Positions 1-10,308 are shown, counted from the first letter of the stretch. The stretch: 64,000 nt of DNA from Mesonia profundi (GCF_031085155.1 NZ_JAVHUL010000001.1:62001-126000), one strand, 5' to 3'. A program made the numbers and translations. The notes: generated from the sequence alone by a model not told the origin.

Positions 1-343
1 GTCTTTTGGAGAAGCGCATATTTCTGCCTCTTTCAATAATATCATCGTTTCTTTAACTAATAAAGGTGGTGATGTTATTGCTTGGTCTTCAGCAGGGAAA
101 ATGGGCTTTAGAGGTAGTAAGAAAAATACTCCTTACGCTGCTCAATTAGCTGCAGAAGATGCAACAAAAGTAGCACATGAAGCTGGACTTAGAAAAGTGA
201 AAGTATATGTGAAAGGACCTGGTAATGGTAGAGAATCTGCTATCAGATCATTACATAATGCAGGAATTGAAGTGACTGAGATTATCGATATCACTCCAAT
301 ACCTCACAACGGATGTCGTCCTCCTAAGAGACGTAGAGTATAA
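1..343 (+). CDS. rpsK: 30S ribosomal protein S11, C-terminal part (5' end outside window)
   Basis: The reading frame is open from base 2 to the TAA at 341-343, so the gene enters from the left edge. An internal ATG at 101 is not the start, because typical S11 sequence ([13 protein letters not shown], then [20 protein letters not shown]) lies before it. The C-terminus [10 protein letters not shown] is the classic S11 end, which binds 16S rRNA in the platform of the small subunit. It is followed by rpsD, rpoA and rplQ, the usual end of the alpha operon. Identification is secure; only about the first 14 residues are missing. Confidence 0.97.
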   Translation, partial: SFGEAHISASFNNIIVSLTNKGGDVIAWSSAGKMGFRGSKKNTPYAAQLAAEDATKVAHEAGLRKVKVYVKGPGNGRESAIRSLHNAGIEVTEIIDITPIPHNGCRPPKRRRV

Positions 344-433
344 TATTAAAAGTATCAACAAGAGGGAGACTACGATTATCGAAGGATTAATACTAAGACC
401 TTAATTCATAATCACCTTCTAAAAAAATAAAAT

Positions 434-1039
434 ATGGCAAGATATACTGGTCCAAAAACTAAAATAGCCCGAAAATTCGGAGAAGCTATTTTTGGAGATG
501 ATAAATCTTTTGAAAAAAGAAATTATCCTCCAGGTCAGCACGGAAACAATAGACGCCGTGGTAAAAAATCTGAATACGCTATCCAATTAATGGAGAAGCA
601 AAAAGCAAAATATACTTATGGTATATTAGAGCGTCAATTCAGAAGCATGTTTAAAAAAGCAAATGCTGCTCAGGGTATTACTGGGGAAGTATTGTTGCAA
701 TTATGTGAGTCACGTTTAGACAACGTAGTATATAGAATGGGAGTTTCTCCTTCTAGAAGCGGAGCTAGACAATTAGTGTCACATAGACATATCACGGTGA
801 ATGGTGAACTTGTAAATATTCCTTCTTACCAGTTAAAAGCTGGAGATGTTGTAGGAGTAAGAGAGAAATCAAAATCCTTAACCGCTATTCAGTCTTCATT
901 AGAGAATTCTAGTGCAGTATATGAGTGGATTACTTGGAACGGAGAAAAGAAAGAAGGTACTTATGTATCTATTCCTTCTCGTATTCAGATTCCAGTAACT
1001 ATAAACGAACAACTCATCGTCGAATTGTATTCGAAATAA
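434..1039 (+). CDS. rpsD: 30S ribosomal protein S4
   Basis: This 201-residue protein has the length and the two-part structure of S4: an N-terminal RNA-binding region ([17 protein letters not shown]) and a central S4 RNA-binding domain ([32 protein letters not shown]) at about residues 90-155. S4 nucleates 16S rRNA assembly and in many bacteria represses its own operon. It lies 90 bp after rpsK and 22 bp before rpoA in the same orientation. The ATG at 434 gives the standard N-terminus. No Shine-Dalgarno sequence precedes it, as is usual for Bacteroidota. Confidence 0.98.
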   Translation: MARYTGPKTKIARKFGEAIFGDDKSFEKRNYPPGQHGNNRRRGKKSEYAIQLMEKQKAKYTYGILERQFRSMFKKANAAQGITGEVLLQLCESRLDNVVYRMGVSPSRSGARQLVSHRHITVNGELVNIPSYQLKAGDVVGVREKSKSLTAIQSSLENSSAVYEWITWNGEKKEGTYVSIPSRIQIPVTINEQLIVELYSK

Positions 1040-1061
1040 TTTAATTGACAGAACTCAAAAT

Positions 1062-2054
1062 ATGGCCATACTAAATTTTCAGAAGCCCGATAAAGTTATC
1101 ATGATCGATTCAACCGAGTTTGAAGGGAAATTTGAATTTCGTCCTTTAGAACCGGGTTACGGATTAACAGTTGGTAACGCTTTAAGGAGAGTACTGTTAT
1201 CTTCTCTTGAAGGATTTGCAATCACTTCTTTACGTATAGAAGGAGTAGATCACGAATTTTCTACCATCGCTGGTGTTGTAGAAGATGTTACAGAGATTAT
1301 TTTGAACTTGAAGCAAGTGCGTTTCAAGAGACAAATAGAAGATATCGATAACGAAAGTGTTACGATCTCTTTATCTGGTAAAGATCAAATTACCGCTGGA
1401 GACTTCCAAAAATTCATTTCTGGATTTCAGGTTTTAAATCCAGATTTGGTACTTTGTAACCTTGAGAAAAGTGTGAACCTTAATATAGAACTTACTATCG
1501 ATAAAGGTAGAGGTTATGTTCCTGCAGAAGAGAACAAAAAAGGTAACGCTCCTTTAGGGACTATTTACACAGACTCTATTTATACGCCAATAAAAAACGT
1601 TAAATATAGTATTGAAAACTTTCGTGTAGAGCAAAAGACAGATTACGAAAAATTAGTTTTCGAAATTAGTACAGATGGTTCTATACATCCTAAAGATGCT
1701 TTAACTGAAGCTGCAAAGATTCTAATTCACCACTTTATGTTATTCTCTGATGAGAGAATTACTCTTGAAGCTGATGAAATCGCTCAAACTGAGACTTACG
1801 ATGAAGAATCTTTACATATGCGTCAATTACTTAAGACTAAATTGGTAGATCTAGATTTATCAGTAAGAGCGCTTAACTGTTTGAAGGCTGCAGAGGTTGA
1901 TACCTTAGGAGATTTAGTGTCCTATAACAAAAATGACTTGATGAAGTTCCGTAACTTCGGAAAGAAATCTTTAACCGAACTAGAAGAATTAGTGAATGTT
2001 AAAGGCCTTAATTTTGGAATGGACCTTTCAAAATATAAATTAGATAAAGATTAA
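1062..2054 (+). CDS. rpoA: DNA-directed RNA polymerase alpha subunit
   Basis: This 330-residue protein has the alpha-NTD with the dimerisation signature [20 protein letters not shown] near residues 30-50. After an acidic linker (TETYDEESL) comes the alpha-CTD with [20 protein letters not shown] and [15 protein letters not shown] at about residues 262-312, which contacts UP elements and activators. It assembles the beta and beta' subunits. It sits between rpsD and rplQ, co-oriented with short gaps, so it is very likely co-transcribed with them. Confidence 0.98.
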   Translation: MAILNFQKPDKVIMIDSTEFEGKFEFRPLEPGYGLTVGNALRRVLLSSLEGFAITSLRIEGVDHEFSTIAGVVEDVTEIILNLKQVRFKRQIEDIDNESVTISLSGKDQITAGDFQKFISGFQVLNPDLVLCNLEKSVNLNIELTIDKGRGYVPAEENKKGNAPLGTIYTDSIYTPIKNVKYSIENFRVEQKTDYEKLVFEISTDGSIHPKDALTEAAKILIHHFMLFSDERITLEADEIAQTETYDEESLHMRQLLKTKLVDLDLSVRALNCLKAAEVDTLGDLVSYNKNDLMKFRNFGKKSLTELEELVNVKGLNFGMDLSKYKLDKD

Positions 2055-2118
2055 TACGTCATATTTTGCTCCTCGTCCAAAAGAGTTTGTAGCAAGATGA
2101 TGATTAAATAAAAATGTC

Positions 2119-2613
2119 ATGAGACACGGAAGAAAAATAAACCACTTAGGAAGAAAAACTGCGCATCGTAAAGCAATGCTTGCAAATATGGCAGCTTCTT
2201 TGATTGAACACAAACGCATCAACACTACCGTTGCAAAAGCGAAAGCTTTAAAGCAATTTGTTGAGCCTCTAGTAACAAAATCTAAAGAAGATACTACGCA
2301 CAACAGAAGACTTGTGTTTTCAAAATTGCGTGATAAATATGCTGTTTCAGAATTGTTTAGAGAAGTTGCACCTAAGGTAGGAGATAGGCCAGGAGGATAT
2401 ACTCGTATTATCAAATTAGGTAATCGTCTTGGAGATAATGCTGATATGGCACTTATCGAATTGGTAGACTTTAATGAAATTTACAACGTTTCAGGAGCTA
2501 CTAAGAAGAAATCTTCTACGCGTCGTAGTAGACGTGGGAAATCTTCAGCAAAAGCTACTGAAGCTAATCCAGAGACTACAAAAAAAGAAGATTCATCTAA
2601 GGAAGAAGAGTAA
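2119..2613 (+). CDS. rplQ: 50S ribosomal protein L17
   Basis: The N-terminal ~115 residues are canonical L17 ([20 protein letters not shown], then [19 protein letters not shown]). The remaining ~45 residues form a low-complexity basic then acidic tail ([18 protein letters not shown], ending [10 protein letters not shown]), which makes the protein longer (164 aa) than the ~120 aa of E. coli L17; such tails are common in Bacteroidota. It is the last gene of the ribosomal operon and is followed by a strong hairpin terminator. Confidence 0.97.
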   Translation: MRHGRKINHLGRKTAHRKAMLANMAASLIEHKRINTTVAKAKALKQFVEPLVTKSKEDTTHNRRLVFSKLRDKYAVSELFREVAPKVGDRPGGYTRIIKLGNRLGDNADMALIELVDFNEIYNVSGATKKKSSTRRSRRGKSSAKATEANPETTKKEDSSKEEE

Positions 2614-2636
2614 GATGATTCTTAAATAAATATTTT

Positions 2637-2674
2637 AAAAAAGGATAAGCTCTAGCAGTTTATCCTTTTTTTTT
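2637..2674 (+). terminator. Intrinsic terminator after rplQ
   Basis: A 12-bp inverted repeat (AAAAAAGGATAA / TTATCCTTTTTT) with a ~10-nt loop is followed by an unbroken T run. It marks the end of the rpsK-rplQ transcription unit. Confidence 0.85.
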
Positions 2675-2705
2675 AACCTATTTATACATATCAACACCAC
2701 ACACC

Positions 2706-3818
2706 ATGAAGTATCAAATTCGTAAAAAAGCTATTTTATTACTAGAAGACGGCACTATCTTTTGGGGCAAAGTGATAGGAAATCAAGAAGGTAGTTCGTT
2801 TGGGGAAGTTTGTTTTAATACTGGGATGACAGGCTACCAAGAGATATTTACAGACCCTTCTTATTATGGTCAACTTATGGTCGCCACCAATGCACATATT
2901 GGTAATTATGGTACCGTAGCCGAAGAAGTAGAATCTGATGGAATAAAAATTTCAGGCTTAATTTGTAAAAATTTCAGCTATAATTATTCAAGAACAAAAG
3001 CTGATTTAAGTCTAGAGGAGTTTTTAGCAAACAACAACCTACTCGCAATTTCAGATGTAGATACGAGAGCCTTAGTAGCTTACATTAGAGATAACGGCGC
3101 TATGAATGCCGTGATAAGCACCAAGATAGATGATATCGATGCACTTAAGAAAGAGCTGGCAGATAAACCAAATATGGATGGTTTAGAATTGGCTTCTCAG
3201 GTATCAACGAAAGAATCTTATTTTGTAGGAGAAGAGAATGCTAAATATAAAATTGCGGCCTTAGATGTAGGGATAAAGAAAAATATTCTAAGAAACTTGG
3301 CGAGCAGAGATTGCTACATTAAGGTTTTCCCTTATAATGCTACCTACGAACAGATGAATGAGTTTAGTCCAGATGGATTTTTTCTTTCCAATGGTCCTGG
3401 AGATCCAGAGCCTCTTTCTGAAGCGATTCAGTTGGCGAAAAACATTTTACAAAACGATAGACCTTTATTTGGAATTTGTTTAGGTCACCAGGTAATTGCA
3501 ATGGCTAACGGAGTTTCTACCTATAAAATGCATAACGGACACCGAGGGATTAATCACCCTGTAAAGAACCTCGTGACAGGAAAAGGAGAAATCACTTCTC
3601 AAAATCATGGGTTTGCTGTAAATAAAGAAGAGTTAGAAGCGAATGAAAATCTAGAAATCACCCACATTCACCTTAATGATGATACGGTAGCAGGTTTAAG
3701 AATGAAGAATAAAAACTGTTTTTCGGTTCAATATCATCCAGAATCTAGTCCGGGGCCACACGATGCCTCATATTTATTCGATCAATTTATAGAAAATATC
3801 AACCAGTCTAAAGCTTAG
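2706..3818 (+). CDS. carA: Carbamoyl-phosphate synthase small (glutaminase) subunit
   Basis: This 370-residue protein has the CPSase small-chain N-terminal domain (LEDGTIFWG, FNTGMTGYQEIFTDPSY) and a C-terminal class I glutamine amidotransferase domain. The nucleophile is Cys258 in FGICLGHQ, and the His344/Glu346 pair lies in YHPESSPGPHD. It hydrolyses glutamine and passes ammonia to CarB for pyrimidine and arginine synthesis. The large subunit is not in this window. It follows the rplQ terminator and precedes eno by 48 bp. Confidence 0.97.
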   Translation: MKYQIRKKAILLLEDGTIFWGKVIGNQEGSSFGEVCFNTGMTGYQEIFTDPSYYGQLMVATNAHIGNYGTVAEEVESDGIKISGLICKNFSYNYSRTKADLSLEEFLANNNLLAISDVDTRALVAYIRDNGAMNAVISTKIDDIDALKKELADKPNMDGLELASQVSTKESYFVGEENAKYKIAALDVGIKKNILRNLASRDCYIKVFPYNATYEQMNEFSPDGFFLSNGPGDPEPLSEAIQLAKNILQNDRPLFGICLGHQVIAMANGVSTYKMHNGHRGINHPVKNLVTGKGEITSQNHGFAVNKEELEANENLEITHIHLNDDTVAGLRMKNKNCFSVQYHPESSPGPHDASYLFDQFIENINQSKA

Positions 3819-5153
<1,335 letters not shown>

Positions 5154-5172
5154 TTTTTGATATAAAATCAAT

Positions 5173-5207
5173 AAAAAAAGCTTTACCTCACCGTAAAGCT
5201 TTTTTTT
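5173..5207 (+). terminator. Intrinsic terminator after eno
   Basis: A stem of AAAGCTTTAC / GTAAAGCTTT with a short loop is flanked by A and T runs, so it could work in both directions. It lies 20 bp after the eno stop. Confidence 0.85.
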
Positions 5208-5348
5208 ATTTTTAAAAATGAAGCTCCTTAAGAATAAATTAACAGGCATACAGGCTCTTTGGCTAAATTTACAAGGGCATTTATTTAAAAATTAGGAGTA
5301 TTTTTTGTAAATTAGCAGCACTTAAAATTAAAAAATTAGATCAGATAT

Positions 5349-6638
5349 ATGTCAAATAAAGCTACTATAGAACTAGACGGAAAGAAATATGAATTTCCAG
5401 TGGTTGTAGGAACCGAGAATGAGGTTGCTATCGAGATTAAATCTTTACGTGCAGATACAGGAGGATTAATTACGTTAGATCCTGGATATAAAAATACAGG
5501 GTCGTGTAAAAGTGCAATTACGTTCTTAAATGGAGAAGAAGGGATTTTACGTTACCGCGGATATTCTATTGAAGAATTAGCAGATAAAGCAAGTTTCTTA
5601 GAGGTAGCATACTTATTAATTTTTGGAGAATTGCCAACACAAGAGCAATTGGACAAGCTTTACAAAGACATTAAAAAAGAGTCTCACGTAGATGAAGAGA
5701 TGAAGAAAATCTTAGATGGTTTTCCTAAGTCTGCGCACCCTATGGGAGTTTTATCTTCATTAACAAGTGCCTTAATTGCCTTCAACCCGAGTGCGGTTAA
5801 CGTAGAATCAGATGAAGAGATGTATAACGCCATTATTAAATTGCTAGCTAAATTTCCAGTTTTAGTGGCGTGGACTTTAAGAAAGAAAAACGGTCAACCG
5901 CTAGATTACGGAGATAGCTCTTTAGACTATGTAGACAACATTTTAAAAATGATGTTTAAGTCTCCACACGAAGAACATTATGATATTGACCCAGTGGTTT
6001 CTTCAGCATTAAACAAGTTATTGATCTTACATGCAGATCATGAACAAAACTGTTCTACATCAACGGTAAGAATCGTAGGTTCTTCTCACGCAGGATTGTT
6101 TGCTTCTATTTCTGCAGGTATTTCTGCTCTTTGGGGACCACTTCACGGTGGAGCTAATCAAGCAGTAATTGAAATGTTGGAAAACATTAAGGAAGATGGT
6201 GGCGATACTAAAAAGTATATGGGGAAAGCCAAAGACAAGGAAGATCCGTTCCGTTTAATGGGATTCGGACACCGTGTGTATAAGAACTTTGACCCACGTG
6301 CAAAAATCATTAAAAAATCTGCAGACCAAGTATTAGACCAATTAGGAGTAGAAGATCCTGTACTGGATATTGCTAAAGGTTTAGAAAAAGAAGCTTTAGA
6401 AGATAGCTACTTTGTAGATAGAAAATTATATCCAAACGTAGATTTCTATTCAGGAATTATCTACAGAGCTTTGGGAATTCCGACAGAAATGTTTACTGTG
6501 ATGTTCGCTTTAGGTAGATTGCCAGGTTGGATTGCTCAATGGAGAGAAATGCGTTTAGAAAAAGAACCTATTGGTCGACCAAGACAAGTATATACAGGAG
6601 AAAATTTAAGAGACTTTAAAGACATCTCAAAAAGATAA
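5349..6638 (+). CDS. gltA: Citrate synthase (type II, hexameric family)
   Basis: This 429-residue protein matches the Gram-negative type II citrate synthases, with the N-terminal beta domain (IELDGKKYEFPVVVG, then LDPGYKNTGSCKS). The catalytic triad appears as His266 in GPLHGGANQ, His308 in GFGHRVYK and Asp365 in VDFYSG. The C-terminus GRLPGWIAQWREM and GRPRQVYTG is conserved. It condenses oxaloacetate with acetyl-CoA to start the TCA cycle. It is a monocistronic unit between the eno terminator and its own terminator. Confidence 0.97.
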   Translation: MSNKATIELDGKKYEFPVVVGTENEVAIEIKSLRADTGGLITLDPGYKNTGSCKSAITFLNGEEGILRYRGYSIEELADKASFLEVAYLLIFGELPTQEQLDKLYKDIKKESHVDEEMKKILDGFPKSAHPMGVLSSLTSALIAFNPSAVNVESDEEMYNAIIKLLAKFPVLVAWTLRKKNGQPLDYGDSSLDYVDNILKMMFKSPHEEHYDIDPVVSSALNKLLILHADHEQNCSTSTVRIVGSSHAGLFASISAGISALWGPLHGGANQAVIEMLENIKEDGGDTKKYMGKAKDKEDPFRLMGFGHRVYKNFDPRAKIIKKSADQVLDQLGVEDPVLDIAKGLEKEALEDSYFVDRKLYPNVDFYSGIIYRALGIPTEMFTVMFALGRLPGWIAQWREMRLEKEPIGRPRQVYTGENLRDFKDISKR

Positions 6639-6660
6639 TTTTCCTTCAATAAGTAAAGTT

Positions 6661-6691
6661 AAAAGCTTCATAGAGATATGAAGCTTTTTTT
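6661..6691 (+). terminator. Intrinsic terminator after gltA
   Basis: AAAAGCTTCAT and ATGAAGCTTTTTTT form an 11-bp stem with a 6-nt loop and a T run. The terminator directly abuts the next gene's -7 box, a compact arrangement. Confidence 0.85.
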
Positions 6692-6698
6692 ATATTTG
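6691..6698 (+). promoter_or_regulatory. Bacteroidota-type -7 box (TATATTTG) for the DDAH-like gene
   Basis: TATATTTG is an exact match to the TAnnTTTG -7 element and lies 16 bp before the ATG at 6715. No convincing TTG -33 element is seen, because the upstream bases are occupied by the gltA terminator hairpin. Confidence 0.55.
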
Positions 6699-6714
6699 TA
6701 AAAATTTGAAAACC

Positions 6715-7629
6715 ATGTTGAAACTTCATATTACCAACGAAACTTCTAGGCTTAGAGCCGTAGTTTTGGGATTAGCAAATAGCAATGGACCAACGCCTAC
6801 CTTAGCGGAATCTTACGATCCAAAGTCAGCTCAATATATCAAGGCAGGAACCTATCCCATAGAAGAAGATATGGTGAAAGAAATGACTGCAGTTCAAAAA
6901 GTATTGGAGAAATATGATGTGAAGGTTTATAGACCAGAAATCATTGAAGACTATAATCAGATTTTTACCAGAGATATTGGGTTCGTAATTGAGGATATTT
7001 TTTTTAAAGCCAATATTTTACCAGATAGAGAACGAGAAATTGAAGCGATTCATGAAGTCATCGACCAAATTAATCCTAAAAAAGTACATCGCTTTCCAGA
7101 AGATCACCATATTGAAGGCGGAGATGTAATGCCTATAGGCGATCATATCTTTGTAGGAACGTATAGAGAAAGTGATTATAGCGAATACATTACGGCAAGA
7201 ACCAATATGAAAGCGGTAAAGGCATTGCAGGAAATGTTTCCTGATAAGAAAGTGAAATCCTTTAACCTTAGAAAATCGGGTACAGACCCTAGAATGAATG
7301 CTTTGCATTTAGATTGCTGTTTTCAACCAGTGGGGAAAGACAAAGCTATTATTCATAAAAATGGTTTTTTGGATGTAGAAGAATATGAGTGGTTGGTTAA
7401 TTTCTACGGAAAAGAAAACGTTTTTGAAATTGATAGCGATGAAATGTATGCGATGAACAGCAACATTTTTTCTATTGCTGAAGATGTAGTGATTTCTGAA
7501 AAAAACTTTACTAGATTAAACACGTGGCTAAGAGCACAAGGAATTACTGTAGAAGAAGTGCCTTATGCAGAAATTTCTAAACAGGAAGGTTTATTGCGTT
7601 GCTCTACATTGCCTTTAATACGAGATTAA
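6715..7629 (+). CDS. DDAH / arginine deiminase-family guanidine hydrolase
   Basis: This 304-residue protein of the amidinotransferase (pentein) fold has the ordered motifs FTRDIGFV, HIEGGDVM, the catalytic-type His198 in HLDCCF, and nucleophile Cys296 in LLRCSTLPL. Family members hydrolyse or transfer the guanidino group of arginine derivatives: dimethylarginine to citrulline, arginine deimination, or amidino transfer. The exact substrate cannot be told from the sequence. I start it at ATG 6715; an in-frame TTG at 6706 is possible but gives no better N-terminus. The next gene, ctlX, belongs to the same superfamily, which suggests linked arginine/citrulline metabolism. Confidence 0.85.
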   Translation: MLKLHITNETSRLRAVVLGLANSNGPTPTLAESYDPKSAQYIKAGTYPIEEDMVKEMTAVQKVLEKYDVKVYRPEIIEDYNQIFTRDIGFVIEDIFFKANILPDREREIEAIHEVIDQINPKKVHRFPEDHHIEGGDVMPIGDHIFVGTYRESDYSEYITARTNMKAVKALQEMFPDKKVKSFNLRKSGTDPRMNALHLDCCFQPVGKDKAIIHKNGFLDVEEYEWLVNFYGKENVFEIDSDEMYAMNSNIFSIAEDVVISEKNFTRLNTWLRAQGITVEEVPYAEISKQEGLLRCSTLPLIRD

Positions 7630-7630
7630 T

Positions 7631-7705
7631 GCGTTAGGGATTGAAATGGCATCCTTTTTCTTTTTTTTAAGAAAAAGATATAATGGAAAGCTCGCTCGAA
7701 CGCCC
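7631..7705. repeat. Structured intergenic element (GCGTT...AACGC)
   Basis: The gap between the two hydrolase genes holds an element that begins GCGTTAGGGATTGAAATGG, contains a perfect hairpin CTTTTTCTT / AAGAAAAAG, and ends with GGAAAGCTCGCTCGAACGCC. The outer GCGTT and AACGC can pair. From memory, very similar sequences (a GGATTGAA-(A/G)-CGG-like start and GGAAAGCCCG...AACGCC end) recur between genes in many Flavobacteriaceae; this is recollection, not a search. Only one copy is in this window. It may act as a terminator or processed RNA. Confidence 0.5.
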
Positions 7706-7721
7706 AAAAAAATAGAATAGA

Positions 7722-8657
7722 ATGAAACAAATAACGAATAGTATATTAATGATTCGTCCTGTAAATTTTAGGATGAATGAAGAGACGGCTGTAAATAATT
7801 ATTTTCAGAAGTCGATAGATGAAGAGCAGGAAGCAATTACGCTGAAGGCGCAGCAGGAGTTTGATGCGCTTGTAAGTAAGCTTAGAAAAGTAGGGGTAGA
7901 GGTGATTGTAGTTGATGATAAGCTAGAAAATGATACGCCAGACTCTATTTTCCCTAATAACTGGGTTTCTTTTCACGAGAACGGAAATATAGGTTTATAT
8001 CCTATGTTCGCAGAAAATAGAAGACGAGAGCGAAGAGAAGATATCTTTGTGACTTTAGAAGAAAAAGGTTTTGGCATCAACAATATAGTGGATTATACCG
8101 CAGGGGAAGCCGAGAATGTTTTCTTGGAAGGAACCGGAGTTTTATTGCTGGATCGCACCAACGAAAAAGCCTACTGTGCTTTATCTGAACGTGCTGACGA
8201 AGGTTTATTTATAGAGTTTTGTGAAGACTTTGAATATATGCCTGTGGTGTTTAACGCAAAACAAACGGTAAACGGGGAACGCAAAGCGATTTACCACACC
8301 AATGTGATGATGTGTTTAGCAGAAGATTTTGTGGTCATTTGTTTGGATACTATTGATGATGCTAAAGAACGCAAAAGAGTGATTGCGAGCTTTAAGCAGG
8401 ATGAAAAAGAAATCATCTCCATCACCGAAGCACAAATGCATCAATTTGCAGGTAATATGTTGCAAGTGCAAGGAGCTTTTGATAAAAAATACTTGGTGAT
8501 GAGTGCGACTGCTCATAAAAGCCTTACAGCTCAACAAGTAGAAGCCATTGAGAAACATTGTGAGATTTTAAGCAGTGACCTAGAAACGATAGAAACGTTG
8601 GGTGGTGGAAGTGCTCGTTGTATGATGGCAGAAATTTTCTTACCTAAGACCAACTAA
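7722..8657 (+). CDS. ctlX: Citrulline utilization hydrolase CtlX-type protein
   Basis: This 311-residue protein belongs to the CtlX branch (COG4874) of the amidinotransferase superfamily. Visible motifs are ILMIRPVNFRMNEETAVNN at the start, PDSIFPNNWVSFH, the acidic GEAENVFLEGTGVL segment, a His in QMHQFAGNML, and the probable nucleophile Cys300 in GGGSARCMMAEIFLP near the C-terminus. Its role in citrulline or arginine use is inferred from the family name only. The TAA stop at 8655-8657 abuts the start of a MITE-like element, so this gene ends exactly where the repeat begins. Confidence 0.85.
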   Translation: MKQITNSILMIRPVNFRMNEETAVNNYFQKSIDEEQEAITLKAQQEFDALVSKLRKVGVEVIVVDDKLENDTPDSIFPNNWVSFHENGNIGLYPMFAENRRRERREDIFVTLEEKGFGINNIVDYTAGEAENVFLEGTGVLLLDRTNEKAYCALSERADEGLFIEFCEDFEYMPVVFNAKQTVNGERKAIYHTNVMMCLAEDFVVICLDTIDDAKERKRVIASFKQDEKEIISITEAQMHQFAGNMLQVQGAFDKKYLVMSATAHKSLTAQQVEAIEKHCEILSSDLETIETLGGGSARCMMAEIFLPKTN

Positions 8658-8819
8658 TACCAAATTAAACAGATAATGTCGTAATTAAACCGTTTCTTTT
8701 ATACTTACTTTTCACTAAAAATTATTACCGTAACTAAGGCTATGCTAATTATTTTTAATTTCAATTAAGCAAAAAATAAATAAATTTCTTACTACGACAT
8801 TACTTATTTAAATTGGTAT
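8657..8819. mobile_element. MITE-like element copy 1 (163 bp, terminal inverted repeats)
   Basis: The left end ATACCAAATTAAACAG-ATAATGTCGTA and the reverse complement of the right end (ATACCAATTTAAAT, then AAGTAATGTCGTA) match over about 30 bp, so the element has imperfect terminal inverted repeats. A second copy in opposite orientation lies at 11751-11915, and right-half copies lie at 62945-63024 and, degraded, 58567-58650. It has no coding capacity. The right end overlaps the last codons of the minus-strand BCCT gene, and the left end touches the ctlX stop codon. No clear target-site duplication is visible. Confidence 0.75.
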
Positions 8820-10305
8820 AATCTTTCTTTTCACTAATGATGCTTTTTACTAAATTGATCCCAATACTTGCCGTTAAAAAAGCAAAAGGCAACGAAGTAA
8901 TGATTAAGAATTTTTGCATCGCGGTAAGTACGTCTCCTGCGGCAGAATAACTTGCCAGAATAAGAATCGCTTCCGTAAATAAAAATAAAGCAATAGCCCA
9001 AAGGAGTCGGTGAGATTTCTTTGGGTTTTCTTTTCCCTTATCGGTAAACATACTCAGTACAAAAATGGCGCTGTCTACAGAGGTGACGAGGAAACCAACC
9101 AACAATAAAATGGTGACGATAGAAGTAAATCCGCTTAACGGAAATGCTTTTAGATAAACAAACAAAGAGGTGAAAACGTTAGAAAATTCACCCTCATAAA
9201 CTCCCCAAGTTTCTATGAGTTGAAACGCCGAAGTTCCGAAGCTTGAAAACCATAAAAAGCTTCCAAAACATGGCAAGAATAAACTTCCGAAAATAAGTTG
9301 TCTAACCGTTCTTCCCTTAGAAATACGGGCGATAAAAATTCCGGTAAACGGAGCCCAAGACAACCAAAACGCCCAATAATAAAAGGTCCAATCGGTTAAA
9401 AATTCTTTTCCAGGATTGTGATCTCCCAAGGCTAAACTTAGCGGAATAAAATCGATCACATAATGGTAAGACGCGATAAAAAAGTTGCTAAAAATTTGGG
9501 CTAGGTCACCGTGAAACAAAATAAAACCCAGTAGTAGAATGATAATGATAATGTTTAGGTTAGAAATTTGTTTGATTCCTTTATGAATTCCGCGGTAGAC
9601 GGAAATAAAAGCGAGTAAAAAGATAAGGAAGGTAAATAGGTAAGCATAAATAGAAACCTCATTACCCAATAAAAACTGTAATCCGCCTTCTATTTGAGCC
9701 GTTCCCAAGGCAATCGCTGCGACAATTCCTACTACGGTGGTCATTACAGTTAGGTAATCTACACTTCGTATCACGTTGCTGGTTTTGGCAGAAGAAAAAC
9801 TATTACTCAGTAAAATACTTTCTTTACGGATGTAAGCATAAAACCCAATCACCAGTGCAAAAAACGCGTAAAACGCCCAAGCGGTAAATCCCCATTGGTA
9901 GAAGGTATATTCTAGAGCAATAATTTCTGGAGAACTTCCCGTTTGGATTGGTGGGTTTTGTTGCATAAACACGGGTTCTTGAACCGCGCGCAGTAAAATT
10001 CCTGCACCCATTCCCGCGCTGTAAAGCATTGCTGTCCAAGAGAAGAAACCATATTCGGGTGTTGAGCCTCCCAATCTTCTCTTTCCGAAAGGAGAAATCG
10101 CGATTACCAGTAAAAAAATAACGCATGCTAAGCCTAGCCATAAATAGAAGACGCCAAAACTATTGCGAATGCCAATGGAATACTGCTCGATGAGGGCATA
10201 AAATTGTTGTGGCGCAAGAGAAATGTATAGCGATAAAGCTAGGATGCTCAAAAAGGAAAAGCACAATAAATTGTTTTCTTTAAGGTAGGTGGTCATTTTA
10301 TTCAT
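8800..10305 (-). CDS. BCCT-family (betaine/choline/carnitine) transporter
   Basis: This 501-residue protein has about 12 hydrophobic segments. The BCCT signatures are the glycine stretch YSAGMGAGILLRAVQEP (~residues 95-110), the aromatic helix YQWGFTAWAFYAFFA, and FYYWAFWLSWAPFTGIFIA followed by RISKGRTVRQLI (~residues 310-340), corresponding to the substrate-box helix of BetP. It probably imports a quaternary ammonium osmolyte such as glycine betaine; the substrate is inferred. The last residues (YTNLNK-stop) are encoded by the inverted repeat of the MITE-like element. It starts 3 bp after the former stop of the upstream SDR pseudogene, implying an ancestral two-gene operon. Confidence 0.9.
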   Translation of the reverse strand: MNKMTTYLKENNLLCFSFLSILALSLYISLAPQQFYALIEQYSIGIRNSFGVFYLWLGLACVIFLLVIAISPFGKRRLGGSTPEYGFFSWTAMLYSAGMGAGILLRAVQEPVFMQQNPPIQTGSSPEIIALEYTFYQWGFTAWAFYAFFALVIGFYAYIRKESILLSNSFSSAKTSNVIRSVDYLTVMTTVVGIVAAIALGTAQIEGGLQFLLGNEVSIYAYLFTFLIFLLAFISVYRGIHKGIKQISNLNIIIIILLLGFILFHGDLAQIFSNFFIASYHYVIDFIPLSLALGDHNPGKEFLTDWTFYYWAFWLSWAPFTGIFIARISKGRTVRQLIFGSLFLPCFGSFLWFSSFGTSAFQLIETWGVYEGEFSNVFTSLFVYLKAFPLSGFTSIVTILLLVGFLVTSVDSAIFVLSMFTDKGKENPKKSHRLLWAIALFLFTEAILILASYSAAGDVLTAMQKFLIITSLPFAFLTASIGINLVKSIISEKKDYTNLNK

Positions 10306-10308
10306 TTG

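Noticed and set aside
2040-2414. Minus-strand frame of 124 codons over rplQ
   Set aside because: It lies opposite a certain ribosomal gene and has no recognisable domain.
6706-6714. TTG as start codon for the DDAH-like gene (also TTG at 11948, 12849, 29144, 29265, 30684, 39213)
   Set aside because: In each case an ATG a short distance downstream gives the better N-terminus, and at 29265 and 39213 the TTG overlaps the -7 box.
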